A DNA stretch of 64,000 nucleotides, taken from NCBI GenBank assembly GCA_963989385.1, contig OZ022501.1, forward strand, positions 84,490,979 to 84,554,978, in the 5' to 3' direction. Below, piece by piece: positions 46,845 to 57,728 of the stretch (the first letter of the stretch is position 1; each line of letters begins with the position of its first letter). Source of the stretch: Ctena decussata (lineage: Eukaryota; Mollusca; Bivalvia; Lucinida; Lucinidae). A program made the translations under genes and the position numbers. The notes below the pieces were generated by a model. It was not told where the DNA came from, searched no databases, and worked only from the letters and a program-made list of their open reading frames with translations.

Positions 46845-47490
46845 GTCCGCATGGATGTTTCCTAACTCACCAATGAATCATCACAGGAAACAAACTTATC
46901 ACGGATAAGGCCTATAATGAATCAGAGATGAGGACCCAATGGAAAGAACGTTTTGCGACACCAGGAGACTCCTGGAAAGTCAGACAACAACACTGAAATA
47001 CCGGCGGAGCAAAAGAAAACTATCAGTTGAACCCCGAATAACCAAGCAACATACAAGGCACACTCCGGCCCCAACCAACTAAATTAAGTAGCTTTATGTC
47101 GGGCCCATCATTGAGTCTTATGCCTGACCAACCGGCGTGCAATTAAAGAGAGAAGCGAAGTTTTTAACCATAATTAGGTTAACCACAAAACATGCATACT
47201 ATAGCATTACATTTATATTATATCCAATACGTTTGTAACGAACGACAATTTTCCTGAACTGATCAGAAAAATCAGACTTACCTATAATTTGTTTGAATGT
47301 ATAAACTAGGTCACCATAAAATTCCGTTTCCCATAGGAACTGTTGCAAAAGACTTTTTAATCCGACATTAAATTTAGAAACCAATTCATAGGGTCGGCGA
47401 AAGAAGTTTATGATATCTATAGCCCGTTTTACTAGTTTAGAATCTGTCTCCCAAACCGTGAATTTGGATGGTGTCGAATGAGAGGGTAGC
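46845..47490 (-). pseudogene. RT-like retroelement ORF remnant, C-terminal part and 3' end, minus strand
   Basis: The coding remnant (47199 to about 47440) reads YELVSKFNVGLKSLLQQFL, then ETEFYGDLVYTFKQIIGKSD, FSDQFRKIVVRYKRIGYNIN. It matches the C-terminus of 55995-56627. Below it (46845-47150) lies tail sequence with CTTTATGTCGGGCCCATCAT and GGAGACTCCTGGAAAGTCAG. The N-terminal part, including any catalytic motif, is missing. The upstream frame to 47675 runs into a MITE and is not part of the element. Confidence 0.75.
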
Positions 47491-47649
47491 TCTAGTTTAT
47501 TTATATAATGAACTGAATGAACAGAATCGGATTGAAAGCCAAATTTTGATACTAGTTTATCAAGACACCTATGCCAAGTGTCCCATAAATGGGACATAGG
47601 AAACAGTATAAAACTAGAAAAGACGCCGCAAAACAAGCCATCCTTAAAT

Positions 47650-47884
47650 GAGCCGCGACACGAGAAAACCAACAATTCGGTTGTGTACCCAGCGCAGACT
47701 CAGATCACCCTTGGCAACCGCCCAGTCTGATCAGAGTCTTCGCTGTCGGCGTGGCGGTAGCTTGGTTCCTTAGCTACCATTTAAGGGCTTAGCGAAGAGT
47801 ATGATCCGACTGGGCGGATGCCCAGCCTGAAATGAGTCTGCGCTGGACGCACAACCACTTTGCTGGTTTTCTCGCGTCGCGGTC
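47650..47884. mobile_element. Palindromic MITE, copy 7
   Basis: Ends GAGCCGCGACACGAGAAAAC and GTTTTCTCGCGTCGCGGTC, flanked by AAAT on both sides. About 110 bp separate it from copy 8. Confidence 0.9.
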
Positions 47885-47994
47885 AAATGAAAAACGGACT
47901 CATCCAGTTTATTGGGATAGAAGAATCCACTAGGAAAAAGTGTTCTATTTCTATTCTATCCCATGACCTTAGAAGGTCGTCGGGAAACCACATA

Positions 47995-48232
47995 TGAGCC
48001 GCGACACGACAAAACCAACAATGTGGTTGTGCGCCGAGCGCAGACTCAGATCAGCCTGGGCATCCACTCAGTATTATCAGACCCTTTGCTAAGCGCTTAA
48101 AGGGTAGCTAAGGGTCTAAGCTACCTCCATGCGGACAGTGAAGACTCTGATCAGACTGGGTGGATGCCCAGGCTGATCTGAGTCTGCGCTGGGCGCACAA
48201 GCACATTGTTGGTTTTGTCGTGTCGCGGCTCA
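47995..48232. mobile_element. Palindromic MITE, copy 8, TA-flanked
   Basis: Ends TGAGCCGCGACACGACAAAA and TTTTGTCGTGTCGCGGCTCA, a perfect inverted match, bounded by CATA and TATG. This is the most symmetric copy. The centre is GGGTAGCTAAGGGTCTAAGC / GCTACCTCCATGCGGACAG. Confidence 0.9.
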
Positions 48233-48234
48233 TA

Positions 48235-48580
48235 TGACTTCGAAACGATCCCTTTCCGCCTTGTCCTGTTTTCAGCTGTCCTATTTGAGCTGGCAAAGTC
48301 CATTCCTTTCCACTCTTTAATATTGTCTTCCCACCTCTTCTTCTGTCTTCCTTTTTTTCTTTTTTCTTTCTTTGTGCCCTGTAGAATCGTCTCTGCTAAA
48401 CCATTAGACCTTGAGACATGACCTTCATTTCCTTTTCTTGGCCAGGGTTGGGAGTTCATCATATTCTCCAATGGCTGCTAGGATCTTTCTGTAAACCTCA
48501 GTATTGGTTATATGGTCCTTGTACGAATTGTTCAGTATCCTTCGGTAACATCTTATCTCAAAGGCCTGCCAAAGTATGGC
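48235..48580 (-). pseudogene. Non-LTR reverse transcriptase C-terminal tail, minus strand
   Basis: Reading the minus strand gives YRRILNNSYKDHITNT, then a region ending LPTLAKKRK. It continues LAETILQGTKKEKRKKGRQK, KRWEDNIKEWKGMDFASSNR, TAENRTRRKGIVSK. The RW-DNIKEW signature is the hallmark of this RT family's C-terminus. No catalytic motif remains. The MITE copy 8 abuts its 3' end, perhaps having inserted into it. Confidence 0.8.
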
Positions 48581-48887
48581 AATGCTAGTCGACTAAAACG
48601 CATCTAAAGTATGTTTATCTACACTTTTTTCTATAAGAAGTACAGGCGAACTTATCATAAAACGTTTAAATGTGGATTCGGCCATCCGTTATAAAATTTA
48701 AGCTAAATGTTTTATATTTCTAAATTTGCATCCATTTGCGTCGAATACAGTTGGTATATCTTGAGTGTATGTATTTGCAGATGCCAGAACTTTTAACTTT
48801 CGAGTGGAAATGGAATTTTTCAGGAGTGATTATTATATAATTACAGCAACAAAGTTTAACGTATAAGTAACTAGTTCCGTTATAAGA

Positions 48888-49500
48888 TTGGAATTTCACT
48901 CCCAAAACAATCCCTCAAATAACCTGATCTGTCCATCAATATGGACTTCAAAAGAATTTGTTTCAACCAAAATTGATGATAAACGCGATGACTTTGATTT
49001 TGACATAGTGAATTTTCCATTTTTGGATGGTGATATTCTCCGTTCTACCTCTTATGGGGTCTACGTTTCTCAACTTACTCGGTTTGCTAGAGAGTCTAGT
49101 CATGTGACTGACTTCAATGCCCGTAATAAAATTTTATCTACTATAATTCTTCTCCAACAGGGCTATCGGTATCATAAACTTCGAAAAGATTTTTCAAAAT
49201 TCAATCGCCGACACTAGGTATTGATTTCTAAATTCAAGGTCGGATTAAAATGTCTTTTGCAACAGGGCCTATCGGAACCAGAATTTTATGGTTACTTGTA
49301 GGTAGCTCTGATTTTTCTGATCAGTTCAGAAAAAAATTGTCATTCGTTACAAACGTACTGAATATAACATAAATGTAATGCTACAGTCTGCAGGTTTAGT
49401 AGTAAACCCAGTTATGGTTAATAACTTTGCTTCCCTCTTTAATTGCACGCCGGTTGGTCAGACATCAGACTCAATGATGGGCCCGACATAAAGCTACTTA
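48888..49500 (+). pseudogene. RT-like retroelement ORF remnant, plus strand
   Basis: The open part (to 49217) contains STKIDDKRDDFDFDIVNFPF, LDGDILR, SYGVYVSQLTRFARESSHV and QQGYRYHKLRKDFSKFNRRH, then a stop. The same reading resumes, with two further frame breaks, through SKFKVGLKCLLQQGLSEPEF and a region matching the C-terminus of 55995-56627. It belongs to a family I associate with reverse-transcriptase proteins widespread in bivalves and cnidarians. The RT core lies upstream in intact members and is absent here. Class (possibly Penelope-like) is not settled. Confidence 0.75.
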
Positions 49501-50185
49501 ATTTAGTTGGTCGGGGCCTCGTGTTTTGCTTGGTTATTCGGGGTTCAACTAATAGTTTTCTTTTGTTCCGGTATTTCAGTGGTGTTGTCTGACTTTCCAG
49601 GAGTCTCCTGGTGTCGTAATACGTTCTTTCCGTTGACTCCTCATCTCTGATTCATCATACATGTAGGCCTTATCCGTGATATGTCTGTTTCCTGTGATGA
49701 TTCATTGATGAGTAAGGAAACATTCATGCGGACCAAACAGCTAACTTCATGTTTCAAACCACAGCAGTGGGCGAGGTTTTGGCCCAGTAAAATTGTTTAA
49801 GCCCCCCTCCTCCCCCCCCCCCCCCCAGTAATCTTTTGCTGACCGTTCCACGGCGGTACTTCTGTTGCGGTTCCTTGATGTTATATTGTGTTGTGTCCGC
49901 CTGGCGGTTCGGTCACCTGTATTGCTTCCCAACCTGCCTTCTGTTTTGTTTTGTAATTAAAATAAAAAATAAGTAAAAGTAGATTTTGATACTGTTATTT
50001 GGGTAGCTGAATGACCATCTGTTTCGGAAAGAGCTGCTCATTCGGTTTACTGTGCATGTCTTTCGTAAATTTGAGTTAATTTCTGTGTGTATGTGCTTCT
50101 TTCCCTATTGGTTTTGAGAGCGGTATGTGAGATTTGATTAGTTCCTGATTATTGCCTGTCTTTCTACTTAGACTAGTTTAGTTGG
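49490..50185 (+). repeat. 3'-tail of the RT-like retroelement, plus strand
   Basis: It continues directly from the ORF remnant: TAGTTGGTCGGGGCCTCG, TTTCCAGGAGTCTCCTGG, TGATGATTCATTGATGAG, a C run at 49802-49826 and GCGGTACTTCTGTTGCGGTT. It ends in GATTAGTTCCTGATTATTGC. The same segment occurs again immediately downstream. Confidence 0.8.
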
Positions 50186-50870
50186 TTGGGGCCGGAGTTT
50201 TCCTTGTCTGTTGCTTGGTTATCCGGGGTCTAACTGATGGTTTTCTTTTCCTCCGGTATTTCAGTTGTGTTGTATGACTTCCTGTCGCAATACGTTATGT
50301 CCGTCGAGGCCTCATCTCTGGTTCATCGTAGGACTTATACGTGATTTGTTTGTTTCCGATTATGATTCATTGATGGTATAGGAAACCGTCATGCGGACCA
50401 AACTGCTAAGTAAATGTTTCGAACAACTGCAGAAGCAGAGGGCGAGGTTTGGATCCAGTAAAACCTTATTTAACCCCCCCCCCCCTCCTCAGTAATCCGT
50501 TCCAAGGCGGTACGTCTGTTGTGTTTCCTTTATGTCATGTTACATTGTGCTATGTCCGCATGTCTATGTTCTTTAGCGGTTTGGTCACCTGTTTCGCTGC
50601 CCAATCTGCCTTTTGTTTTGTTTTGTTAGTTGAAAATAAAATAGATACAAAAAGATGTTGTTGCTGTTTTTGATTAGGGTAGCTGAATAACCACCTGTTT
50701 GGGAAAGAGCTGCTCGTTCGGTTACCGTCCGTGTCTTTCGTGAACTTGTGTTAATTTTTTCGTCTGTGTGCTTCTTTCCTTATTGGTTTTGAGAGCGAGG
50801 TGTGGGATTCGATTGTACCAATTCCCGATGATTGCCTATCTTTTTACTTTAGAAATTTTGTTATTGTTTT
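50186..50870 (+). repeat. Second tandem copy of the retroelement 3'-tail
   Basis: TTTAGTTGGTTGGGGCCGGA to CAATTCCCGATGATTGCCT repeats the order of 49496-50175 at an offset of about 680 bp, with a C run at 50476-50487. No ORF remnant precedes it, so the tail alone was duplicated. Confidence 0.75.
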
Positions 50871-52379
50871 GGAAGAGAAAAAAACATTTAATAGTGGAAT
50901 CATACAAGGTGTTTATTCATTTGGGGTAATTTTGGAAGTGGAAATCCCCTTCATTTGTAAGATCTAGGTAGGTCTAACAAAGTAGATACTGTAAGCTCTG
51001 GGGGTTATTACGTTTACAGCTTTATAATGTTAATCCAACAGACACAATACTGATATCAAGCTGCTTACAATTACTGTTTTCAGCCAGTCTAAAAGTGCAA
51101 AGACTGAAAATCACAGCTGTCTAAATCAACTCCGGTTATTTTCAGGATTGTAATTATAACGCCATTACATAACCCCAGCTACACTCCAATTAGTCTGGTA
51201 ACTGTGTTACCAAAATCTGTTTCGCAGATGGTAGTGTGCCAATCACAATACTCACTTTTTTGTTGTCGTTGTTGTTTATAAACACTCAAAACATAATATC
51301 TCTAACGTAACATATTTTGAAAATGTCCAAGATACTGTAGGTATTTTTAGATTTGTTGCTTCCCCTTATCTCAAACACTGAATGTTTCTTAGTATCGTAA
51401 ATTAAAGAATATCGCCAGGATAAGTCTCTTAGTTGTATGTACATTTCAACTCCCGTTATCATAAAACACTGATATCTCAAAGTAAATTTTTAGAACCAGA
51501 AAATTCACTTTGAAATATCAGTAGTTTGAGATGAAATTCGACTTTGATATATCAAAAGTTGACTGATACGGTTTCTAAGGATCCAATGACGACTGAAGGA
51601 ACTTTTTTAATCAGAGGTTTAAGGTGTTCAGGCATTTTCAATGATATTTTCCATGTAAACATACGACAAATTACAAGAATAGCTATCATACAGGCTTAGT
51701 TGCACTAATATTTGACGCGTCCCTCGGAAAAAAGTTGGGTACTCGGCTGATCCCTCGTGTTTAAACACCTTCATCGGTACCTTGCAAACATTAATGCATG
51801 AACAAAGCTGTATGTTCCCAATATTCTTACCATCCGTAAATAAATCTGAAATGTTATGGCATGTTCGTTTAAAGCAAACAACTTTAATGCCCTTCACCTT
51901 TTTAGATTAGCTCCATAATTATATTTAGCTTGCTCATTCCTGTAATTTCAGCACTGGCTTTAATTAAATTGGATCTGATTTTCTGATTTCTAGTGTCGAT
52001 TTGTGAGCTTTCGGTTTATGTCAAATAATCTGCCCAAGTGGGCCGGAGTTGCTACTTGGGCCCGTAACTTCTCATAAGATAGATAAATAGATATTTACTA
52101 ATAAGTTAACATCAAAGGTTCATTATTAGCAAAACTAAAGAGAATCTTGGGAGATGACTTGTAGCTGATTGCTGCAAGCCCTAATGGGAATAGAAGGGCC
52201 TATGATGACTTAGAGAATCTTTGATATAGCACAGACCTCAAACCCATAACATGATGTCAGTTCAAATTTAAGAACACTAGTGCAGCCTGGTTTTGGATGA
52301 ATGTGGAATGGCTTCGGACAGTTTTCAAGGCTTATCCGAGTCCTTGCTGTTCTAATAAAAGTCAATTTAATTAATCAAA
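50871..52379. other. Unannotated intergenic stretch
   Basis: AT-rich. A small inverted pair near 51467-51530 (ACTGATATCTCAAAGTAAAT; TTCACTTTGAAATATCAGTA) was noted. The short minus frames at 51286-51480 and 51628-51897 have no motif. Confidence 0.4.
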
Positions 52380-52680
52380 CATGTACAACATTGCCAGGCC
52401 GGGTAGCGCAATCGGTAGGGCACCTGACTCGTAAGTCAGAGGTCCTGGGTTCGAATCCCGGTCTGGCCACATACTTTCGTTTCTCCTTCCGCTGATTCAA
52501 GAAGAGCAGTTGTCAGTTACTGGCGAAAGTATGTGCACTTAGTACTGGTTAACCGCTTAGGAGGTCTAAGCCTGCCCAGGAATAGTGTGGTTAGGTTAAC
52601 TGACCGTCCCGACATGACCTTAGTTGTTTACCGTGGACGTTAAGAATCAAATCAACCAACCAACCATGTACAACATGCCA
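52380..52680 (+). repeat. Target-site duplications flanking SINE S3
   Basis: CATGTACAACATTGCCA at 52380-52396 and CATGTACAACATGCCA at 52665-52680 are direct repeats differing by one base. This proves the SINE between them inserted as a unit. Confidence 0.9.
52397..52664 (+). mobile_element. tRNA-derived SINE, family S3, with intact target duplications
   Basis: Head 52397-52469: acceptor stem GGCCGGG pairs with TCTGGCC through G-T wobbles. It has an A box (TAGCGCAATCGG), an anticodon region CTGACTCGTAAGTCAG (CGT, Thr-like, with a 6- or 8-nt loop rather than 7), and a T arm CTGGG-TTCGAAT-CCCGG with a good B box. The 3' body (ACTTTCGTTTCTCCTTCCGC, ACTGACCGTCCCGACATG) ends ATCAAATCAACCAACCAACC. 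The non-standard anticodon loop and the non-tRNA body argue against a working tRNA gene. It is the best-preserved SINE in the window. Confidence 0.9.
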
Positions 52681-52971
52681 AAATGATACAACTGCGAAAT
52701 GTTTATTCTCTTTATAAGCGCAAAGGCTCATTATCAGAAAAGCGAGCCCAATCTTCAAAAATAGTTTCTTTAATGCGATTAGACAGACTTGGTTAGGAGG
52801 AACAACTCTTACAGGAAGGTATACACGCCTGTAAGGAAGAGGACAGATTCCCTTCTTCAACTGTAGATTCCACTTAGAAAGGGTTTTGTTACCATGTTGT
52901 CAAGGAAAGCAAATAGTATGTTTCAAAGTTTTCTCCCCATGTCGAAACAACCAACCAACCAATGTCAAACT

Positions 52972-53246
52972 GTAAAGGTAAAGGTTTCTCATAGCCTTAT
53001 AGCCGTAGGGCCAGTGGATGGTTGGAGACCCACTGTATCTTGGGCACAGCTGATGAAAGGCGGAGCTCATCGCTCTCCTTTCGCTGCCTTATTCTTCTCT
53101 GATTCGAAAAAGGTACCCATTTACTGCTGGGTTGACAGAGTTGTCCAGTCGTCGGATGGCGACGGTGAGCTGCGAACTTACGACTTTCCGGTGATTTTCT
53201 GCACAATAACGAGCCACCTTAACCACTCGACCATGGCGCCTCTCTG
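52972..53246 (-). mobile_element. SINE family S1, minus strand
   Basis: On the minus strand the head GAGGCGCCATGGTCGAGTGG begins near 53245. The body includes CAACCCAGCAGTAAATGGGT, GGCAGCGAAAGGAGAGCGAT and CATCAGCTGTGCCCAAGATA, ending in a (CTTTAC)n tail at 52972-52985. It is close to the 31.8-kb copy. Frames on either strand are SINE artefacts. Confidence 0.85.
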
Positions 53247-53968
53247 AAATGTAATGACTAAAAAAAAAAGAAGATGTATCCATACATCTTAAACTTAGAA
53301 TGCACAAGATGTCCCGTCCCTATAATTTACATGACAGTCTAGTTTCATTTAAATGTCAGACAATCCCTATAAGTTCAGATCTAATAAAATATCAGTCAGG
53401 ATCGCTGAAAATCAAGTCTAACTTATTTAACATGTAGGGCAGCAAAATATTTTCAACACTTTGGTCTTGGAAGTTCGGTCTTAAGGTGCACGGGTTTACC
53501 GCCATTTTTGTCACCTTTTTTTGCCCATGGTTGTCAAGTGAGATAATTACATTTTCCTGTCTGCTTCTCTGAACGACATAGCCCTCTTAAATTGGAATTC
53601 TCAGCAGTCTGTCAAACTGCCCAGTTTGTGATTAATAATGAATTTCAGCACCTGAAATAAAATTTCATCAATCCCAGAACATAGGATTTAAAAATAAGTT
53701 GCAGTCCTGTAGATTATACTGATCATTCTGCGTAAAAATTATTTTGACCCCTGACTACCTTATACATATTTATCATATGGCATTGCATCTTAGAGTGTAA
53801 TAAAGCCATTCATTAAAAAACGATAATCAACTAGTTGATTAAATATGCAAATTACGTCGTAACTTTATGCGTTGACGTCTATAATAACGTCACGTTTTCT
53901 AATGGCGAAATCGTCACAATGTAGTGCAATAGTTGCTAATAAAATGCGATTTTAGTGTCATATGATAA
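53247..53968. other. Unannotated intergenic stretch
   Basis: No recognised gene or repeat apart from loose similarity to dispersed sequence at 54180-54350 (GTCGGCTCTTAA/GGTCTTAAGG-type strings). Confidence 0.4.
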
Positions 53969-54122
53969 ATAGAACCTTGGGTTCGTGCCCCTGTATTAAT
54001 GAATTTATTAAACACGTTGGGAAAAACAAATAAGATGCTCTGCATAGCCTCGCAGCTTATCTTTTCCCCCAACTCGTTTAATAAATTCAATAATACATGG
54101 GCACTCATGTAAGATCCTCTAT
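53969..54122. mobile_element. 154-bp hairpin element
   Basis: ATAGAACCTTGGGTTCGTGC and GAATTTATTAAACACGTTGG on the left are mirrored by CCAACTCGTTTAATAAATTC and GGGCACTCATGTAAGATCC on the right. Arms are about 70 bp with scattered mismatches. The loop contains GCTCTGCATAGCC. A chance minus-strand frame spans it. Confidence 0.75.
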
Positions 54123-54622
54123 ATAGTGCACGCATTTATCACTACTGGAGGTGCATGGGTAGCCCATTATGTTTTCCAGCCATTTTTACAGACGGGAATA
54201 TATACCGAGGCTTTCTGTTTGCTTCCTTGGATGACGTAATTTGTCCCAAATGGGGTCGGCTCTTAATGGTAAGAATTTGGTATTTAAGGCCTTGACCCCT
54301 ATTCAGAAAGGAGGCAAAAATAAAAAAAAAGAAATGTTAAGCCCTTCCCCGGATAGTGAATCCATTCACCTTTCAGTCAACTTTTGAATACATGTTAAAT
54401 TCAAACCTAGCATAGAACATACAAACTAATGTATTATTCTAGAAATTTATTAGCAAAACTTCCATCTCATAGTTTTAAACACATAATTCATGCGGGAAAA
54501 TGGTTTCTTGTATACGAAATAACTACATTTATGCAATGGGTACACTTTCACTACCAATTTTGTTTTTGCCTCGGTCCTAGAGGAGCAATTTTTCCCTGTA
54601 AGAGTTGATCCTATTAAGAAGG
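54123..54622. other. Unannotated flank of foldback element 2
   Basis: The last part (GGTCCTAGAGGAGCAATTTT, GTTGATCCTATTAAGAA) resembles about 15657-15705 (GGTCCTCTAGTAGCAAATTC, CTATTTAAGAATCT). It is therefore itself a dispersed repeat into which foldback element 2 inserted. Confidence 0.45.
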
Positions 54623-54661
54623 TATGGAAGCGTCCAAGTGACAGGTAAAAAATATTTATCT

Positions 54662-55128
54662 CATACGTAGGAGTTAGGAAGTCCTACGTAGGAGATAAAA
54701 AGTCCTACGTAGGACTTACTTACTAAGTCCTACGTATGACTTAATAAATCCTACGTAGGAGATAATAAGTCCTACGTAGGACTTACTAACTCCTACGTAG
54801 GTGATAAAAAGGTCCTACGTACGACTTACTCAGTCCTACGTAGGACTTACATACACCTACGTAGGAGATAATTTATCCTACATAGGACTTACTAACTCCT
54901 ACGTAGGACTTACATAATTCCTACCAAGGACTTACTAATACCTACGTAGGAGATACTAAGTCCTACATAGGACTTGGTAACTCCTACGTGGGTCTTACTA
55001 ACTCCTACGTAGGAGATATTAAGTCCTACGTAGGGCTTACTATCTCTTACGTAGGACTTAGTAAGTCCTGCGTAGGACTTAGTTAGTCCTACGTAGGAGT
55101 TACTATCTCCTACGTAGGACTTAGCTAT
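54662..55128. repeat. Left TCCTACGTAGGA array of foldback element 2
   Basis: By hand count, 17 TACGTA cores occur, most within TCCTACGTAGGA. They are separated by CTTACTAA-, GATAATAAG- or AGTTA-type linkers giving a spacing of about 20-30 bp. Every unit is palindromic, so the array is symmetric on both strands and could form many alternative hairpins. Confidence 0.95.
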
Positions 55129-55379
55129 TTCGTATGCTAGAGATTTTATACATATTTAGCATGTAATTTTATGTATGTGTATCTGTGCTCCTATTACTGC
55201 CTGCTTCAAATAATGTAATTCATATGGTAAAATTCATAATTCGAAACGTATTATTTATTTATCTGCATCTCAATTACGGGAAAACTGTATTATCTCAATT
55301 ACGAGAATACTGTATTAAGGTTATCTCCATTCTAACGCACCTTTAATTATTTTTAGGATAACGCTTTCAAGTATCTGAT

Positions 55380-55990
55380 AAAAGTAAAAAGTATTCAAAG
55401 ACCAGGAACTGAAACAATCAAAATCCAAATCCAGCCCTTAAACCATAGTTGGAAACAACTAAGATTACAAATAATCAAGATACAGAGAACATATGGCCAA
55501 CCGAGTGAGCAGCTTGTTCCCAAAAGGTGGCCACTCAGCAACCCAAACCGAACCAAAAATAATAATAACATACATAAGGTAAAACATCACAGAAACTCTG
55601 ACACCAAAAGCAGGCAACAAAGAACCACAACAGAACTACCGCCTTGGAACGGTCAGTAATGAATTACTGGGGGGCTTAAATCGATTTTACAGGCCCAACC
55701 TCACCCTCAGTTTCTGAAGTGGTACAAAACATTTAGTTGGTTGTTCGGTTCGCATGATAACCCTCTAACTCGTCAGTGAATCATCACGGTAAACACATAA
55801 ATCAAATTTCAACACCATGAAGAAGCAAAGACGAGGACTCAACAGATACAACGGGCCGTCTGACAGGTGGAGATCCCTGTCCTGCCAAACAACCCCACTG
55901 GAAATCTGAAGCAAAAGAAGGTCACCAGTTGAGCCCCGGTGGACCAAGCAACAGACAAAAAGGCTCCGATCCCAACCAACTAAAATATAT
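55380..55990 (-). repeat. Retroelement 3'-tail inside foldback element 2, minus strand
   Basis: AAGACCAGGAACTGAAACAA, CCATAGTTGGAAACAACTAA and AATTACTGGGGGGCTTAAAT are the reverse of the plus-strand tail at 63400-63975. It adjoins the ORF remnant above it, so coding part and tail are collinear. Confidence 0.8.
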
Positions 55991-55994
55991 AGCT

Positions 55995-56627
55995 TTAGGT
56001 CGGGGCCATCATAGAGTCTGACGACCGATCCCCCGGTGTGCAATTAAAGAGTGCAGCAAAGCTATCAACCGTGATTGGGTTAATCACTAAGCATGCAGAG
56101 TGTCGCATAACATTTAAATTATAGCCAATATGTTTGTGACGTATTATTATTTTTCGGAATTGATCAGAAAAATCAGTCCTACTCTTAATCTTTTTGAATT
56201 TGTATACTAAGTCACCATAAAATTCTGGTTCCGATAGGCCTTGGTGTAAAAGAAATTTTAATCCGACATCAAATTTTGAAACCAATTCATGGTGTCTGCG
56301 ATAGAATTTAGAAAAAGCCTTTCTAAGCTTATGATACCGATAGCCCTGTTGAAGAAGTTTAGCAGTTAAACATTTATTACGAGCATTAAAGTCATCTACA
56401 TGACTACACACTCTAGCAAATCTTATAAGTTGAGAAATATACACTCCATAAGAGGGACGACGTGGAACGTCACCATCCAAAAATGGAAAATTAACTATAT
56501 CAAAGTCAAAGTCATCACGTTTATCATAAATTTTAGAAGATACAAAACCGTTAGAAATAGATAGATGTAAATCCAAAAAGGGGGCCTTGGTATCTGAAGT
56601 ATTAGCTTTATTCAATTTAAGTTCAGG
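55995..56627 (-). pseudogene. RT-like retroelement, longest C-terminal ORF remnant
   Basis: About 210 codons are open on the minus strand: FYPPELKLNKANTSDTKAPF, LDLHLSISNGFVSSKIYDKR, DDFDFDIVNFPFLDGD, SYGVYISQLIRFARVCSHV, QQGYRYHKLRKAFSKFYRRH, then EPEFYGDLVYKF and SDQFRKIIIRHKHIGYNLN. Reading upstream of FYPPEL hits a stop, so the RT palm is lost. From memory, intact members have an RT domain just before the YPPEL-LNKANSSD segment. I infer a 5'-truncated or eroded copy of a retroelement. The element class is uncertain (Penelope-like is a guess). It lies nested within foldback element 2. Confidence 0.75.
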
Positions 56628-57009
56628 TGGGTAAAATTAAGTCACAATGACATTGTTACATATAGCAACAGTCTTATTTTTATCAATGGAGAATAGAAAG
56701 CTACTTTTTTCTAACCATCATAAAGCATCTTCTTAATAGCGAGATTACCGATGGATGAATAGATTAAGAAATACTTGATCAAATCGCTCTCGTATAACTC
56801 GCGAATTTATCAAGATTTGTATCAATATAAACAGCTTTATTGTTATATATTAAAGTAAATATTTGTTCCGCGGATTTTGCAGCCCTCTGACCAAAAAAAG
56901 TTTGTCTTGCCTGAGATCAATAATACAAATCATAAAGACAACGTTATTATGACGTTGTTAAAGACTGGTCACACGTCCTAGAGTTACAGGTTTTGAAGCA
57001 GATAAATTA

Positions 57010-57150
57010 TGGTAAAGTAAAAAGATAGGCAATGATCAGGAATTAATACAATCAAATCCCAAATTCTGCCCTCCAAACCAATAGGGAAAGAAGCACACGC
57101 ACACACACACATACACACACTCTCACACGGAAAAATTGGCACACGTTCAC
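57010..57150 (-). repeat. Second retroelement tail fragment with CA-rich tract, minus strand
   Basis: AAAAGATAGGCAATGATCAG, GAATTAATACAATCAAATCC and CCAATAGGGAAAGAAGCACA match the minus-strand tail at 45850-45935. An ACAC-rich run lies at about 57095-57126. It is placed upstream of the ORF remnant, so it derives from a different copy. Confidence 0.75.
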
Positions 57151-57416
57151 GAACTACAACAATTTGTTTAAGGGCTACAACATTTACACTAACTCTCCGA
57201 AAGTAGGTGACTCAAGACAAGCTACAAATCTATCTAAGATCTGTGCCAGATGTGGATGTCTTGAACAACTTTCAAACAACGTCATATCGACATCGATGCA
57301 AAGTGATTATGTTGCAAAGATGTTTATACGACGTGTTTCCAACGTTATGCGCCTGCTGAGTACCTACTGTGTAGCAGCTTCTGTCTTTCTAATGAATCTT
57401 TCTTTCTGTCGTATTA

Positions 57417-57728
57417 TCTCCTACATAGGACTTATAAAGTCCTACGTAGGATTTACTAAGTCCTACGTAGGACTTTGTAAGTCCTACGTAGGAGTTACTA
57501 AGTCCTGTGAAGGACTTATTATCTCCTACGTAGGAGTTAGTAAGTCCTACGTAGTACTTAGCAAGTCCTACGTAGAAGTTAGTAAGTCTTACATAGTCCT
57601 TACTATCTCCTACGTAGGACTTATTATCTCCTACGTAGGAGTAAGTAAGTCCTACGTAGGAGTTAATAAGTCTTACGTGGGAGTTAATAAGTCCTACGTA
57701 GGACATCCTATCTCCTACGTATGAGATA
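57417..57728. repeat. Right TCCTACGTAGGA array of foldback element 2
   Basis: Eleven TACGTA cores by hand count, with the same linkers as the left array. Long artefactual frames (SYVGLSKSYVG-like on both strands) arise because the unit is palindromic. They should not be taken as proteins. Confidence 0.95.

Noticed and set aside
52397..52469. Functional tRNA-Thr (CGT) gene
   Set aside because: The anticodon stem gives a 6- or 8-nt loop, and the sequence continues into a SINE body with a repeat tail and target duplications.
57164..57724. A 186-codon frame with SYVGL-type repeats
   Set aside because: It is a translation of the TCCTACGTAGGA array. The opposite strand reads almost the same, as expected for a palindromic repeat.
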